Shown here piece after piece: positions 9,770 through 19,216 of a stretch of 64,000 bases of DNA. Both the position numbers and the translations under genes were made by a program. This DNA comes from an uncultured Aquimarina sp. (GTDB lineage Bacteria > Bacteroidota > Bacteroidia > Flavobacteriales > Flavobacteriaceae), in the NCBI GenBank assembly GCA_947502885.1, contig CANNBP010000003.1, positions 124,001 through 188,000 of the forward strand. The letters are read 5' to 3'. Position 1 is the stretch's first letter. The number at the start of each line of letters is the position of its first letter. Under the pieces are notes generated by a model. That model was not told the DNA's origin. It made no database searches and saw nothing but the letters and a program-made list of their open reading frames with translations.

Positions 9770-10600
9770 ATGCCAATACTTACTTTAACTACAGATTTTG
9801 GAATCAAGGATCATTTTGTGTCTGCTGTCAAGGGTGCAATCTATACAGAATTACCCGATGCTAATGTAGTTGATATCTCTCATGAGATCTCACCATTTCA
9901 TATTACAGAAGCTGCCTATATAATACAAAATGCTTATAAGAACTTTCCAAAAGGTACTATTCATATTGTTGGTATTGATAGCGAACATCATCCCGAAAAC
10001 AAACATATAGCTGTACTTTTAGATGGTCACTATTTTATTTGCGCTAACAATGGATTGATTTCTTTAATAACATCGCAATTCAACCCAGAAAAAATTGTTG
10101 AAATAAACATTCATGATGCTATAATTTCTAATTTCCCTGTTCTAGATGTTTTTGTTACTGTCGCTTGTCATATTGCTCGTGGAGGTACATTAGAAGTGGT
10201 TGGTAAAACAATTACAGAAGTAAAAACTATTAAAGGAATTACCCCAATTATTAATGTTGGAGGAACACAAATTGTAGGTAGCATTATTTATATTGATAAT
10301 TACGGAAATCTAGTAACCAACATTACTCAAAAATTGTTTAATGATATTGGGAAAGGAAGGAAATTTAAAATCACAGCGAGAACTGCTGTTTTTGAAAATG
10401 TATATCAACGTTATAGTGATGCCATTAATTTTGAAATAGAAAAAAGTAAACGCGAAGAAGATGGTAAAAAATTGGCAGTTTTCAATTCTTCGGGGTACCT
10501 AGAATTAGCAATCTATAAAAGTAACCCAAAAACTGTTGGTGGTGCATCAAGTCTTTTTGGACTTCATTTTAGAGATACTATAACTGTTAGTTTTGAATAG
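9770..10600 (+). CDS. SAM hydroxide adenosyltransferase (DUF62 / S-adenosyl-L-methionine hydrolase)
   Basis: Splits S-adenosylmethionine to adenosine and methionine. From the ATG at 9770 it has 276 residues. The family start LTLTTDFGIKDHFVSAVKG and the DISHEISPF, VGIDSEHH, YFICANNGL and YIDNYGNLVTN motifs are all present, giving the N-terminal Rossmann-like and C-terminal barrel domains. The TTG two codons upstream is an alternative start but the ATG matches the family. It probably shares a transcript with the monooxygenase-like gene 57 nt downstream. Confidence 0.9.
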   Translation: MPILTLTTDFGIKDHFVSAVKGAIYTELPDANVVDISHEISPFHITEAAYIIQNAYKNFPKGTIHIVGIDSEHHPENKHIAVLLDGHYFICANNGLISLITSQFNPEKIVEINIHDAIISNFPVLDVFVTVACHIARGGTLEVVGKTITEVKTIKGITPIINVGGTQIVGSIIYIDNYGNLVTNITQKLFNDIGKGRKFKITARTAVFENVYQRYSDAINFEIEKSKREEDGKKLAVFNSSGYLELAIYKSNPKTVGGASSLFGLHFRDTITVSFE

Positions 10601-10657
10601 TTAATAACTTATATAAAAGCTTGTTTTTTAAACTAGTTTAATTTTTGAACATAAAGA

Positions 10658-10942
10658 ATGATAATCAGAATCGTAAAAATGGGGTTTATTCCAGATCAAA
10701 TTGATGCCTTTTTAAAAAACTTTGAACAAAATAAAAGTAAAATTCGAAATTTCGAAGGCTGTTCTCACTTGCAACTACTAAGAGATGAACATCAATCAAA
10801 TCAATTTTTCACATATAGTTACTGGGAATCTGAATCTCACCTCAATAACTATAGAAACTCTGCGTTATTCAAAGAAGTTTGGGCCAACACAAAGAATAAA
10901 TTTAGTCAAATACCCGAGGCATGGAGCACAAAGCAGGTATAA
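10658..10942 (+). CDS. Antibiotic biosynthesis monooxygenase (ABM) fold protein
   Basis: A 94-residue single ABM domain: MIIRIVKMGFIPDQIDAF strand-helix, EGCSHLQLLRDEHQSNQFFTYSYWES strands and the HLNNYRNSALFKEVWA helix. Such ferredoxin-fold dimers act as quinol or heme-related monooxygenases or have no catalysis; the substrate cannot be read from sequence. Spaced 57 nt after the SAM hydrolase gene. A weak hairpin (10997-11013) follows in the gap before the GldF-GldG gene. Confidence 0.8.
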   Translation: MIIRIVKMGFIPDQIDAFLKNFEQNKSKIRNFEGCSHLQLLRDEHQSNQFFTYSYWESESHLNNYRNSALFKEVWANTKNKFSQIPEAWSTKQV

Positions 10943-11051
10943 CATTAATAAATTAATTGTACTAATATAATTTAGTTCTTAACTTAAGCTAAGCCCAAGT
11001 GCAATAAGCACTTAGCATAATTAAAAACATAGAATATAATTTAAATCATAT

Positions 11052-13421
11052 ATGTTTGCATTAATACGAAAAGAAATCAATGCCTTTTTTTGCACCGTTG
11101 CCGGCTACCTTGTTATAGCCATATTTTTAATTCTTAACGGATTATTTTTATGGGTATTTAAAGGTCAGTATAACATTTTAGATAGTGGCTTTGCCGATCT
11201 CTCTCCTTTTTTTCAAATCGCTCCTTGGGTGCTTTTATTCTTGATTCCGGCGGTAACAATGAGAAGTTTTTCTGAAGAAAAAAAATATGGCACTCTAGAA
11301 CTATTACAAACAAAACCAATTAAAACCCGAAACTTAATACTTGGTAAATACATTGGTTGCTTAGTCCTGATTTGTATTGCCCTACTACCAAGCTTACTAT
11401 ATGTTGTTACCATTTATCAATTAAGCAATCCTATTGGTAGTTTTGATATTGGTGGTACTATCGGATCATATATTGCTCTTTTTTTATTAGCAGCGTCATA
11501 TACAAGTATTGGTATATTTTCATCATCAATTACCACAAACCAAATTATAGCATTTTTAATAGCCATCACCCTATCATTTACTCTTTATTTTGGGTTTGAT
11601 CTTATGAGTCAAATGGATCTAATGGGTATGCAACTTCATTACGAAAGAATAAGTCAAGGAGTTTTAGACACAAGAGATATATTATATTTTTTAGGAATTA
11701 TTTTACTATTCATTGCCTTAGCAATTGTTTCTTTAAAAAAAGGAGGTTTAAAAAGGAAAATAAAACCAATTACATTCATTTTGATTGGAGTAATTGCACT
11801 TATTGGAATAGGTAACTCTTTTTACAAGCGTTTTGACCTTACTCAAGACAAGAGATTCACTTTATCAAAGTCAACAGAAAACCTTATCTATGAAGCAGCA
11901 GCTCCTGTTGTAATCGACGTTTTATTAGAAGGTGACTTTCCTTCAGAATTTAGACGTTTACAATCTGAGACCAAACAACTATTAGAGGAGTTTAATACGA
12001 TTAATCCAAACATTAAATACATTTTCACAAACCCTTTAAAGGAAGAAGAAATACGATCACAAACCATTAGCGAGTTACAAAATTTTGGATTAACTCCTAT
12101 GGAAGTAAGTGTAAAAGAAAGTGGAAAAACAAAGGTTGAAACTGTAGTTCCTTGGGCTATTCTAAGTTATCAAAATAGAAGTATAAAAGTCCCTCTGGTA
12201 AAAAATACAATTGGAGCCACGACAGAAGAACGTGTAAACAGTTCTATACAACAACTAGAATATGCATTTGCAGATGGGTTAACCAAATTATTGCATCCAA
12301 AAAAACATAAAATTGCCGTTCTTAAAGGTAATGGGCAATTGCCCGATAGAAACATTGCTGATTTCATAAAAACTCTTCAAGATTATTATTTCGTTGGAGC
12401 ATTTACTTTAGATTCTGTAGCAACTAATCCTAGTAAAACATTACAAGACTTACAAAAATTTGATATGGTAATTAACGCTAAACCTACCATACCATTTACT
12501 GAAGAAGAAAAATATGTTCTAGATCAATTTATAATGACCGGAGGAAAGTCTCTTTGGTTAGTAGAGTCTGTTGCTATGGAAATTGATAGTTTAATGAATC
12601 CTGAAGGCTCTTCTGTTGCAATCATGAGGGATTTACGCTTAAGAGATGCTTTATTCTCATATGGAGTACGTGTTAATCCGGTTTTGGTAAATGATTTATA
12701 TTCTGCTCCTTTGGTATTGGCATCTGGGCAAGGAAACGAAACACAATTTACTCCCTATCCCTGGTTCTATAGTTCGTTAACCAAGAGTACAACCAATCAT
12801 CCAATTGTAAAAAATATAGAAGCGGTCAAATTTGATTTTTCAAATCAAATAGACACTTTAAAAAACGATGTTAGAAAAACTATTCTCCTAACCAGTTCTG
12901 ACAAATCCAAAACTGAAGGAGTCCCTAAAGAAATACAGTTAGAGCCTATTTTAAGAAAAAAACCTGATATCGGCACTTATACAGAAGGCCCCCAAAATCT
13001 TGCTGTTTTATTAGAAGGTAAATTTAAATCTACCTATAAAGATCGAATAAAGCCATACAAAGAAACTAATCATAAAGATATAAGTACTGATACGAAGATG
13101 ATTGTGATTGCCGATGGTGACATTATCAAAAACCAAACCCAAAAAGGACAACCAATAGAATTAGGTTTTGATCCAACCATGAATTTAAAATACGGAAACA
13201 AAGAATTCTTGTTAAATTCTGTAAATTACTTATTAGATGGTACAGGATTAATCGAAGTTCGAGGTAAAGAAATCAATATTTCATTTTTAAACATAAAAAA
13301 AGTAGTAAACACCAAAACAAAATGGCAAATAATTAATATTGTCGTTCCTTTATTAGCGCTACTACTATTTGGGTTTCTTTTTTTATTTTTAAGAAAAAGA
13401 AAATACTTAAAAAAAGATTAG
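11052..13421 (+). CDS. gldG: Fused GldF-GldG: ABC permease joined to gliding-associated GldG domain
   Basis: A single 789-residue protein that joins two proteins normally separate in the model glider Flavobacterium johnsoniae. Residues 1-235 are a six-helix ABC-2 permease of the GldF type (RKEINAFFCTVAGYLVIAIFLI, MRSFSEEKKYGTLELL). A Lys-rich joint at 233-241 leads to the GldG part: a transmembrane helix at about 245-262, the extracytoplasmic DUF4350/ABC-type region with TQDKRFTLS, and a C-terminal helix (about 757-780) with a basic tail. With the ATPase GldA, which is not in this window, it would form an exporter required for gliding and SprB-type adhesin surface display. No stop or frameshift is seen at the joint. 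Confidence 0.88.
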   Translation: MFALIRKEINAFFCTVAGYLVIAIFLILNGLFLWVFKGQYNILDSGFADLSPFFQIAPWVLLFLIPAVTMRSFSEEKKYGTLELLQTKPIKTRNLILGKYIGCLVLICIALLPSLLYVVTIYQLSNPIGSFDIGGTIGSYIALFLLAASYTSIGIFSSSITTNQIIAFLIAITLSFTLYFGFDLMSQMDLMGMQLHYERISQGVLDTRDILYFLGIILLFIALAIVSLKKGGLKRKIKPITFILIGVIALIGIGNSFYKRFDLTQDKRFTLSKSTENLIYEAAAPVVIDVLLEGDFPSEFRRLQSETKQLLEEFNTINPNIKYIFTNPLKEEEIRSQTISELQNFGLTPMEVSVKESGKTKVETVVPWAILSYQNRSIKVPLVKNTIGATTEERVNSSIQQLEYAFADGLTKLLHPKKHKIAVLKGNGQLPDRNIADFIKTLQDYYFVGAFTLDSVATNPSKTLQDLQKFDMVINAKPTIPFTEEEKYVLDQFIMTGGKSLWLVESVAMEIDSLMNPEGSSVAIMRDLRLRDALFSYGVRVNPVLVNDLYSAPLVLASGQGNETQFTPYPWFYSSLTKSTTNHPIVKNIEAVKFDFSNQIDTLKNDVRKTILLTSSDKSKTEGVPKEIQLEPILRKKPDIGTYTEGPQNLAVLLEGKFKSTYKDRIKPYKETNHKDISTDTKMIVIADGDIIKNQTQKGQPIELGFDPTMNLKYGNKEFLLNSVNYLLDGTGLIEVRGKEINISFLNIKKVVNTKTKWQIINIVVPLLALLLFGFLFLFLRKRKYLKKD

Positions 13422-13540
13422 AGTACTGTTTTAAATATAAAATCAGTTATTTTTTAAATATATTAGTAGTCAATAAAACTATAAGTTTTTATGCCTCATT
13501 GCTAAAGAAACAGCCTACCAACACAAAAACAAATTAGAAA

Positions 13541-14233
13541 TTGAAAAAAGGGAGTTGGAAAAAATACACATTCGAATTTTTGTCCATTTTTATTGCGGTT
13601 ATATCAGCGTTTACTTTAAATAATTGGAATGAGAATCGAAGAGAAAGTATTGCAGAACAAAAGATACTAATCGAAATAAAGAATGGCTTAGAAAAAGATA
13701 TTAAAGATTTACACACCAATATTAGAGGTCATAAACAAGGTGTAAAGGCCTGTCGGTTCTGGAGAAATATTATTCAGAATAAAATAGAACATCAAGATTC
13801 CGTTCAGTTAAAATATATGCAGTTAACAAGGGATTTTACTTCATTACAAAATATTTCTGGATATGAAACATTAAAATCCAGAGGTCTTGAATTAGTTCGT
13901 AATGATTCTTTAAGGTCGGCATTAATTTCTCTTTATGAATATGATTATTCTACATTAAGAAAACTTGAAGAAAATTATGAAGAAATGCAATTTCAAAAAA
14001 ACTACTTTAAAGAAATCAACAGACATATTGCACCACATTTCATTTATGATCAAAAAGGAAATATTTTAAAGGTAAACACTCCTATTAATTATACCGAAAA
14101 AGAAAAAAACATACTTATGAGCTATCTTTTAAAAATCGAATTCAATCGTATGTATGTACTACGGTTTTACCAAAAGGTAGAACAGAATGTCAAAGTACTT
14201 AAGTCTAGAATTAAAAATGAATTAAATAGATAA
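13541..14233 (+). CDS. DUF6090-like membrane-anchored protein
   Basis: A 230-residue protein with a short basic N terminus (MKKGSWKKY), one membrane helix (FEFLSIFIAVISAFTLNNW) and a long, mostly helical outside part. The pattern EFLSIFIAVISAF-NNWNE is typical of the DUF6090 family, which is common in multiple copies in Flavobacteriia and has no known function. The start is TTG at 13541; no ATG is present before the hydrophobic segment. It stands alone between the GldF-GldG gene and the DinB-like gene. Confidence 0.75.
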   Translation: MKKGSWKKYTFEFLSIFIAVISAFTLNNWNENRRESIAEQKILIEIKNGLEKDIKDLHTNIRGHKQGVKACRFWRNIIQNKIEHQDSVQLKYMQLTRDFTSLQNISGYETLKSRGLELVRNDSLRSALISLYEYDYSTLRKLEENYEEMQFQKNYFKEINRHIAPHFIYDQKGNILKVNTPINYTEKEKNILMSYLLKIEFNRMYVLRFYQKVEQNVKVLKSRIKNELNR

Positions 14234-14288
14234 ACCATTCCTATCATAATTACCTATTCATATTAATATATTATAAAGACAACCTAAA

Positions 14289-14768
14289 ATGGCAAGAAAT
14301 AAAACAATAGCAAATCGATTAAGAGAAGTTTATTTAAATGGACGATGGGTTGCCAATACCAACTATAAAGAGTTAATAGAAGATTTAAACTGGAAACAAT
14401 CTACAACACAAATAGAAAACCTAAATACTATTGCTTTACTAACTTTTCACATTAATTACTATCTAGAAGGTATTTTACAAGTTTTTAATGGAGGTAAATT
14501 AGAAATTCGAGATAAATATAGTTTTGATATGCCTGCAATAACATCTGAAACAGATTGGAAAAATTTGGTTAACGAATTTTTATCAAATAGTAAAAAGTTT
14601 GTGAGTCATATAGAAAATATGGACGATAGTCAATTAGACACTCCTTTTGTAGATGAAAAATATGGAACTTATTTAAGAAATATTGAAGGGGTTATTGAAC
14701 ATAGTTATTACCATCTTGGGCAAATATCACTTATAAAAAAAATGATTTTAAAAAAAGAAGAGGTCTAA
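14289..14768 (+). CDS. DinB-like four-helix protein (DUF1572-type)
   Basis: A 159-residue cytosolic protein of the DinB/YfiT superfamily. Possible metal ligands are the His in LLTFHINYY and the two in HSYYHLGQISL, matching the H...HxxxH arrangement of the fold. These proteins are nickel- or zinc-binding, some act as thiol-dependent transferases, and most are uncharacterised. It is one of three DinB-type genes in the window (see 24848 and 60544), which are not close copies of each other. Confidence 0.8.
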   Translation: MARNKTIANRLREVYLNGRWVANTNYKELIEDLNWKQSTTQIENLNTIALLTFHINYYLEGILQVFNGGKLEIRDKYSFDMPAITSETDWKNLVNEFLSNSKKFVSHIENMDDSQLDTPFVDEKYGTYLRNIEGVIEHSYYHLGQISLIKKMILKKEEV

Positions 14769-14846
14769 AACACTTTTCTTCTTTGTAGTATCCATCTATT
14801 TTTTGACTTAAAATTAACCAGAAACTAGGTTTAAATTTCTATTCTT

Positions 14847-14854
14847 TATATTTG
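14847..14854 (+). promoter_or_regulatory. Candidate -7 element ahead of the FecE-like ATPase gene
   Basis: TATATTTG matches TAnnTTTG. Transcription would begin near 14859, almost exactly where the ATPase reading frame opens (first codon after a TAG at 14858-14860), leaving a very short leader or none. No -33 TTG is seen at the usual distance. Confidence 0.4.
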
Positions 14855-14860
14855 ATATAG

Positions 14861-15682
14861 AAAACCCAAAATTTAAACCCTGCTCCTATCGATCCTACGA
14901 ACCTAAATATCGTTATCAAAACAGAAGACTTATCTATTGGTTATCGCAACAAAAAAAAGTTAGATGTTATTGCAACAGACATTAACCTTAAACTACATGA
15001 AGGTGAGCTAATTGGACTTGTTGGAGCCAATGGTATAGGCAAATCTACACTGTTACGAACACTATCTCGGGTACAACCTGCCTTGCATGGTAAAGTGATG
15101 TTATCTAACAAAAATTTAACGTCATACAAACCAATAGAGTTAGCCTCACAATTAAGTATTGTATTAACAGAACAGATAGCATCAAAGAATCTAACCGTGC
15201 AAGAATTGGTGGCCCTAGGAAGACAACCATATACCAATTGGGTAGGTAAAATGACCGAAGAAGATATCGAAAAAACCAAAAAAGCTATAGAAGTTACTCA
15301 TATTTCTGATTTGAAAAACAAAAGGTGTTTTGAACTAAGTGATGGGCAATTACAAAAAGTACTTATAGCTAGAGCTATTGCTCAGGATACTCCTTTTATC
15401 ATGCTTGATGAACCTACAACTCACCTAGATGTATATCACAAAGCATATATTTTAAAACTTTTAAAACGACTTTCGTTTGAAACCAAAAAGACAATTCTAT
15501 TTTCTACTCATGAAATTGATTTTGCTATTCAATTATGTGATAAAATGATTGTAATGAACAAAAGTGGCTTCGAATTTGGCAGACCAAAAGAGCTTATCCA
15601 GTGTAGAGCATTTTCTTCTCTTTTTCCTGAAGATCTTATTCTTTTTGACAATGAATCAGGCAGATATAAAGTACGCAATTAA
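14861..15682 (+). CDS. ABC transporter ATP-binding protein, FecE/HmuV-like, with no canonical start codon
   Basis: ATPase subunit of an iron-siderophore, heme or cobalamin type importer. The frame is open from 14861 and encodes a complete NBD: IKTEDLSIGY first strand, Walker A GANGIGKST near 15024-15050, Q-loop region LTEQIASKNLTV, LGRQPYTNWVG, signature LSDGQLQK, Walker B FIMLDEPTTHLD and the H-loop FSTHE. The first ATG (15083) lies after Walker A, so a gene starting there would be dead. Between 14861 and 15083 there is no in-frame ATG, GTG or TTG; an ATC codon at 14888 or 14909 is the best candidate start. A start-codon loss or assembly error is the alternative. No permease or binding-protein gene is adjacent. 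Confidence 0.75.
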   Translation, partial: KTQNLNPAPIDPTNLNIVIKTEDLSIGYRNKKKLDVIATDINLKLHEGELIGLVGANGIGKSTLLRTLSRVQPALHGKVMLSNKNLTSYKPIELASQLSIVLTEQIASKNLTVQELVALGRQPYTNWVGKMTEEDIEKTKKAIEVTHISDLKNKRCFELSDGQLQKVLIARAIAQDTPFIMLDEPTTHLDVYHKAYILKLLKRLSFETKKTILFSTHEIDFAIQLCDKMIVMNKSGFEFGRPKELIQCRAFSSLFPEDLILFDNESGRYKVRN

Positions 15683-15787
15683 AAATCATAAAAACTTACT
15701 TTCTTATCAACCGATTTCTAAATTGATCTATATACATAGGTAAATAAAACTTGGCACTTCTTCACTTCACTTTTCATTGCTAATTTT

Positions 15788-15795
15788 TATCTTTG
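15788..15795 (+). promoter_or_regulatory. Candidate -7 element for rmuC
   Basis: TATCTTTG fits TAnnTTTG and would start transcription about 13 nt before the ATG at 15813. It also argues against the earlier TTG start at 15777, which would precede the transcript. Confidence 0.4.
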
Positions 15796-15812
15796 AACAA
15801 ATCAAAGGTTAC

Positions 15813-17201
15813 ATGTCAGAATATATCCCAATTCTTATTTCTATTGGAGTAATAGTCCTATCGATCATTACTGGTTATTTTATCGGAAAGTATGTCGCGC
15901 TTTTAAAAAACAAAAGTGAAAAAAGTACTATTAATGAGAGAGCCAATCAATTACAGGCTCAATTTGATGATTTTAAAACCTCTTCAAACAAACAATATGA
16001 AGAACTTAAAAGTGCTTCAGAAAAACAACTATTAGAGATTACCAAAGAGCGAGAAGAAATTCGAAGAGAAAAAGATTTTCTTAATACAGAGCTTACTCGT
16101 CGTAATACTGAGTACGAAAATCTACAGCAAAAAAATGCCTCGCAAAAAGAAGAAGTGACACAATTACAAGAAAAATTCACTAAAGAATTTGAAAATCTAG
16201 CTAATAAAATTCTTGACGAAAAATCGAATAAGTTTACAGAACAAAACAAAGAAAATATTAAAAACATACTCAATCCTTTACAAGAAAAAATTAATACCTT
16301 CGAAAAAAAGGTAGAGCAAACTCATAAAGAAAGTATTGATTACCATGCAGCTTTACGTCAACAAATCTTAGGATTAAGAGACTTAAACGAGCAAATGAGT
16401 AAAGAGGCTACCAACCTTACTCGTGCACTTAAAGGTGATAATAAAATGCAAGGTAATTGGGGAGAATTGGTACTAGAACGAGTTTTAGAAAAATCAGGTC
16501 TCGAAAAAGATCGTGAGTATTTTGTACAACAAAGTTTTACCAAAGATGATGGACAACGTGCTATGCCCGATGTTGTTATTTATTTACCCGATAATAAAAA
16601 AATGATTATCGATTCTAAGGTTACACTTACGGCTTATGAGAGATATATTAATGAAGATGATGAGACCGCAAAAACGATTAGCCTTAAAGAACATATAACT
16701 TCTTTAAAAAGGCATGTTGATCAACTTTCTGAAAAAAATTATCAAGATCTATATGATATCGAATCACCAGATTTTATTCTAATGTTCGTTCCTATAGAAC
16801 CTGCTTTTGCAATTGCTATTAATCAAGATAACAAATTGTATAATCAAGCTTTTGAAAAGAATATTGTAATCGTTACCCCTTCTACTCTACTCGCTACTTT
16901 ACGTACTATTGATACAATGTGGAATAACGAAAAACAACAGCGTAATGCAATTGAGATAGCTCGACAAGCAGGAGCTCTATATGATAAGTTCGAAGGATTA
17001 GTAAAAGATCTTACAGGTGTAGGTAAGAAAATGGATGATGCCAAAAAGGATTACTCTGCTGCTATGAATAAACTAGTAGAAGGAAGGGGTAATTTAATCA
17101 CCAGTGTTGAGAAATTAAAGAAAATGGGAGCTAAAGCAAAAAAGACATTGCCCGAAGCTATTATTAAAAGAGCTTCTGAAGAAGAAAGTAGCAATCTCTA
17201 A
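15813..17201 (+). CDS. rmuC: DNA recombination protein RmuC
   Basis: RmuC family, thought to limit rearrangements at inverted repeats through a PD-(D/E)XK nuclease-like domain. From the ATG at 15813 it has 462 residues: an N-terminal membrane helix (IPILISIGVIVLSIITGYFIG), a long coiled coil (about 30-180, rich in K/E/Q), then the core with GNWGELVLERVLEKSGL, MPDVVIYLPDNKKMIIDSKV (the D...DSK active-site pattern), LMFVPIEPAFAIA and VIVTPSTLLATLRTI. A strong terminator follows. Confidence 0.94.
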   Translation: MSEYIPILISIGVIVLSIITGYFIGKYVALLKNKSEKSTINERANQLQAQFDDFKTSSNKQYEELKSASEKQLLEITKEREEIRREKDFLNTELTRRNTEYENLQQKNASQKEEVTQLQEKFTKEFENLANKILDEKSNKFTEQNKENIKNILNPLQEKINTFEKKVEQTHKESIDYHAALRQQILGLRDLNEQMSKEATNLTRALKGDNKMQGNWGELVLERVLEKSGLEKDREYFVQQSFTKDDGQRAMPDVVIYLPDNKKMIIDSKVTLTAYERYINEDDETAKTISLKEHITSLKRHVDQLSEKNYQDLYDIESPDFILMFVPIEPAFAIAINQDNKLYNQAFEKNIVIVTPSTLLATLRTIDTMWNNEKQQRNAIEIARQAGALYDKFEGLVKDLTGVGKKMDDAKKDYSAAMNKLVEGRGNLITSVEKLKKMGAKAKKTLPEAIIKRASEEESSNL

Positions 17202-17240
17202 GGAATCTGTTATCCAAGATAAACCCAAATGATATTATTA

Positions 17241-17272
17241 AAAAGCTAGACTAATAGTCTGGCTTTTTTTTG
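17241..17272 (+). terminator. Intrinsic terminator after rmuC
   Basis: Arms 17241-17253 and 17257-17269 form a 13-bp stem with one T-G wobble around AAT, followed by a T run. Confidence 0.85.
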
Positions 17273-17361
17273 TTCTCATTACCTTTATATTACATTAGAA
17301 TCTACACAAAATTTCTCTATATAAATCATTAATTTAATATGTATCATATAAGAAATAAAGT

Positions 17362-17748
17362 ATGAGATTAAATGCAGGAATTTTAACGAAAAAGCTAGAA
17401 GAAACTAAATATTTCTACACCCAACATTTAAGATTCTCTATTAAATTTGAAACTGATTTTTATCTTCTATTGAACACTCCAAATAGAAAAGGTTTTTAAG
17501 TTTTTTATTACCCAATCACCCTACACGCCCTCCCTTTTTTTTATCCAAAATTTCGGAAACAAGGAGTGTAATTAAGGATAGAAAATGACAATATTGATGA
17601 GTGTTACAATGATTTAAAACAAAAAGGTATTGAAATAAAAATTAAAATTAGAGATGAATCTTGAGGAGAAAGACATTTTTCTATTGAAGACCCTAACGGA
17701 ATAAGAATTGATTTTACCAACATTAAAAATGTAATAGAAATGTATTAA
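17362..17748 (+). pseudogene. Decayed VOC (glyoxalase/bleomycin-resistance type) gene
   Basis: Fragments in different frames match successive parts of one VOC protein. 17362-17499 encodes MRLNAGILTKKLEETKYFY and onwards to a TAA. A second piece around 17500-17530 (SFLLPNHPT) follows in another frame. A third piece, from about 17545, reads KFRKQGV then a stop, then NDNIDECYNDLKQKGIEIKI, a TGA at 17662 where the family usually has Trp (RDES-stop-GERHFSIEDPNG), and ends at 17748. Two frameshifts and two stops make this a clear pseudogene. Apart from it, 17270-17856 shows only AT-rich sequence. Confidence 0.85.
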
Positions 17749-17856
17749 CAGTAAAATTATTCCATATAAAAGCCTCTTATTTATTATTTTGGTATTATAG
17801 TATTTCTTTTACTAATTAAAAATATTATATAGAAGTCATCAGAATTAATTAAAATT

Positions 17857-19128
17857 ATGTCTAAATCAAAAATCGAAATCTCTGATAAAATCAACAATTT
17901 GTTTAGACATGAATATGGTAAATTAGTTTCTGTATTAACAAAAACATTTGGCACTTCTAATATAGAGCTAGCAGAAGATGTCGTTCAAGATGCAATGCTA
18001 GAAGCTATCAAACAATGGGAGTTTAAAGGTGTTCCTAATAATCCTACAGGATGGATTTATAAGGTTGCAAAAAATAAAGCTGTTAATATTGTTAATAGAG
18101 AAAAATACAAACGAAACTATACCACAGAGGTGGCTCATTTTTTACAATCAGAATGGACAGTCGAACCTTCTTTAAATCATATTTTTACAGAAAAAGAAAT
18201 CGTTGATGATCAGTTACGAATGATTTTTACTTGTTGTCACCCTTCTATTTCAAGTGATTCTCAAATCGCTTTAACTTTAAAAACACTTTGTGGTTTTAGT
18301 GTTACCGAAATTGCAAAAGCATTTCTCACAAATGAACAAAATATTACCAAAAGATTAGTTCGTGCGAGAAAAGTAATAAAAGATCTAGATGTGTCTTTTG
18401 AAGTGCCTACTGGAAAAGATTTAGAAAACCGACTTCAAAGCGTTCTAGAAACAATCTACTTATTATTTAACGAAGGTTATAACTCTATAAATGATAATAA
18501 ATTAATTCGATTTGAACTCTGTGAAGAAGCAATACGATTAACCGAAATTATTGCTCAGAACTCCAATATTCAAAAAAAATCTACTGTTTATGCATTACTT
18601 TCATTAATGACTCTTAATGCATCTAGATTTGAAGCAAGAATTGATGCGGCAAATAACCTTATTGATTTACAAAATCAAGATAGAGAGAAATGGAACAAAG
18701 AACTATTAAACAAGGGGCTTTTGTATTTAGAACTCTCTACACAACAAAAAGAAATATCTAGATATCATATTCTTGCAACTATTTCTGCACATTATTGCAC
18801 AGCTAGAGATTTTAATTCTACAGATTGGCAAAATATCCTATCCTTATATAACAATTTAATTCAAATCGATAACTCTCCGATTATTATGCTTAACCGAGCA
18901 ATTGTAATTTCAAAAGTTGAAGGAGTAAAAGCAGCATTAAGAGAATTAAATGGTATTAAGGATAAAACTATATTTAATAATTACCTCCCATACTATACTA
19001 CTTTAGCCGAATTTCATTTTCAAAATAACGAGAAAGAAACGGCAAAAAAAATTTTAAACAAAGCACTAGAACTACCATTAGGCAGTAGTTCTAATCTTAT
19101 TCTAAAGAATATTTTAAAAAAATATTGA
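17857..19128 (+). CDS. RNA polymerase sigma factor of the ECF42 (DGPF-associated) type
   Basis: A 423-residue sigma factor: sigma-2 in residues about 10-80 (GTSNIELAEDVVQDAMLEAIKQW, GWIYKVAKNKAVNI), sigma-4 in 120-175 (IFTCCHPSISSDSQIALTLKTL, FSVTEIAKAF), then a long TPR-like C-terminal extension (180-423, LFNEGYNSI, LNRAIVISKVEG, YYTTLAEFHFQNNEKETAKKIL). This extension and the absence of an anti-sigma gene are typical of ECF42. The gene directly downstream is its usual partner, a DGPF/YciI protein, which fixes the assignment. Related systems respond to antibiotics or oxidative stress; here the signal is unknown. Confidence 0.92.
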   Translation: MSKSKIEISDKINNLFRHEYGKLVSVLTKTFGTSNIELAEDVVQDAMLEAIKQWEFKGVPNNPTGWIYKVAKNKAVNIVNREKYKRNYTTEVAHFLQSEWTVEPSLNHIFTEKEIVDDQLRMIFTCCHPSISSDSQIALTLKTLCGFSVTEIAKAFLTNEQNITKRLVRARKVIKDLDVSFEVPTGKDLENRLQSVLETIYLLFNEGYNSINDNKLIRFELCEEAIRLTEIIAQNSNIQKKSTVYALLSLMTLNASRFEARIDAANNLIDLQNQDREKWNKELLNKGLLYLELSTQQKEISRYHILATISAHYCTARDFNSTDWQNILSLYNNLIQIDNSPIIMLNRAIVISKVEGVKAALRELNGIKDKTIFNNYLPYYTTLAEFHFQNNEKETAKKILNKALELPLGSSSNLILKNILKKY

Positions 19129-19216
19129 TTTTTTATAGAATTCAATGTCCTCTTTTTCTATTCTCGTTTGATTACTATGTGTAAACAAAATTATATACCA
19201 TATAAATAAAAAAGAA

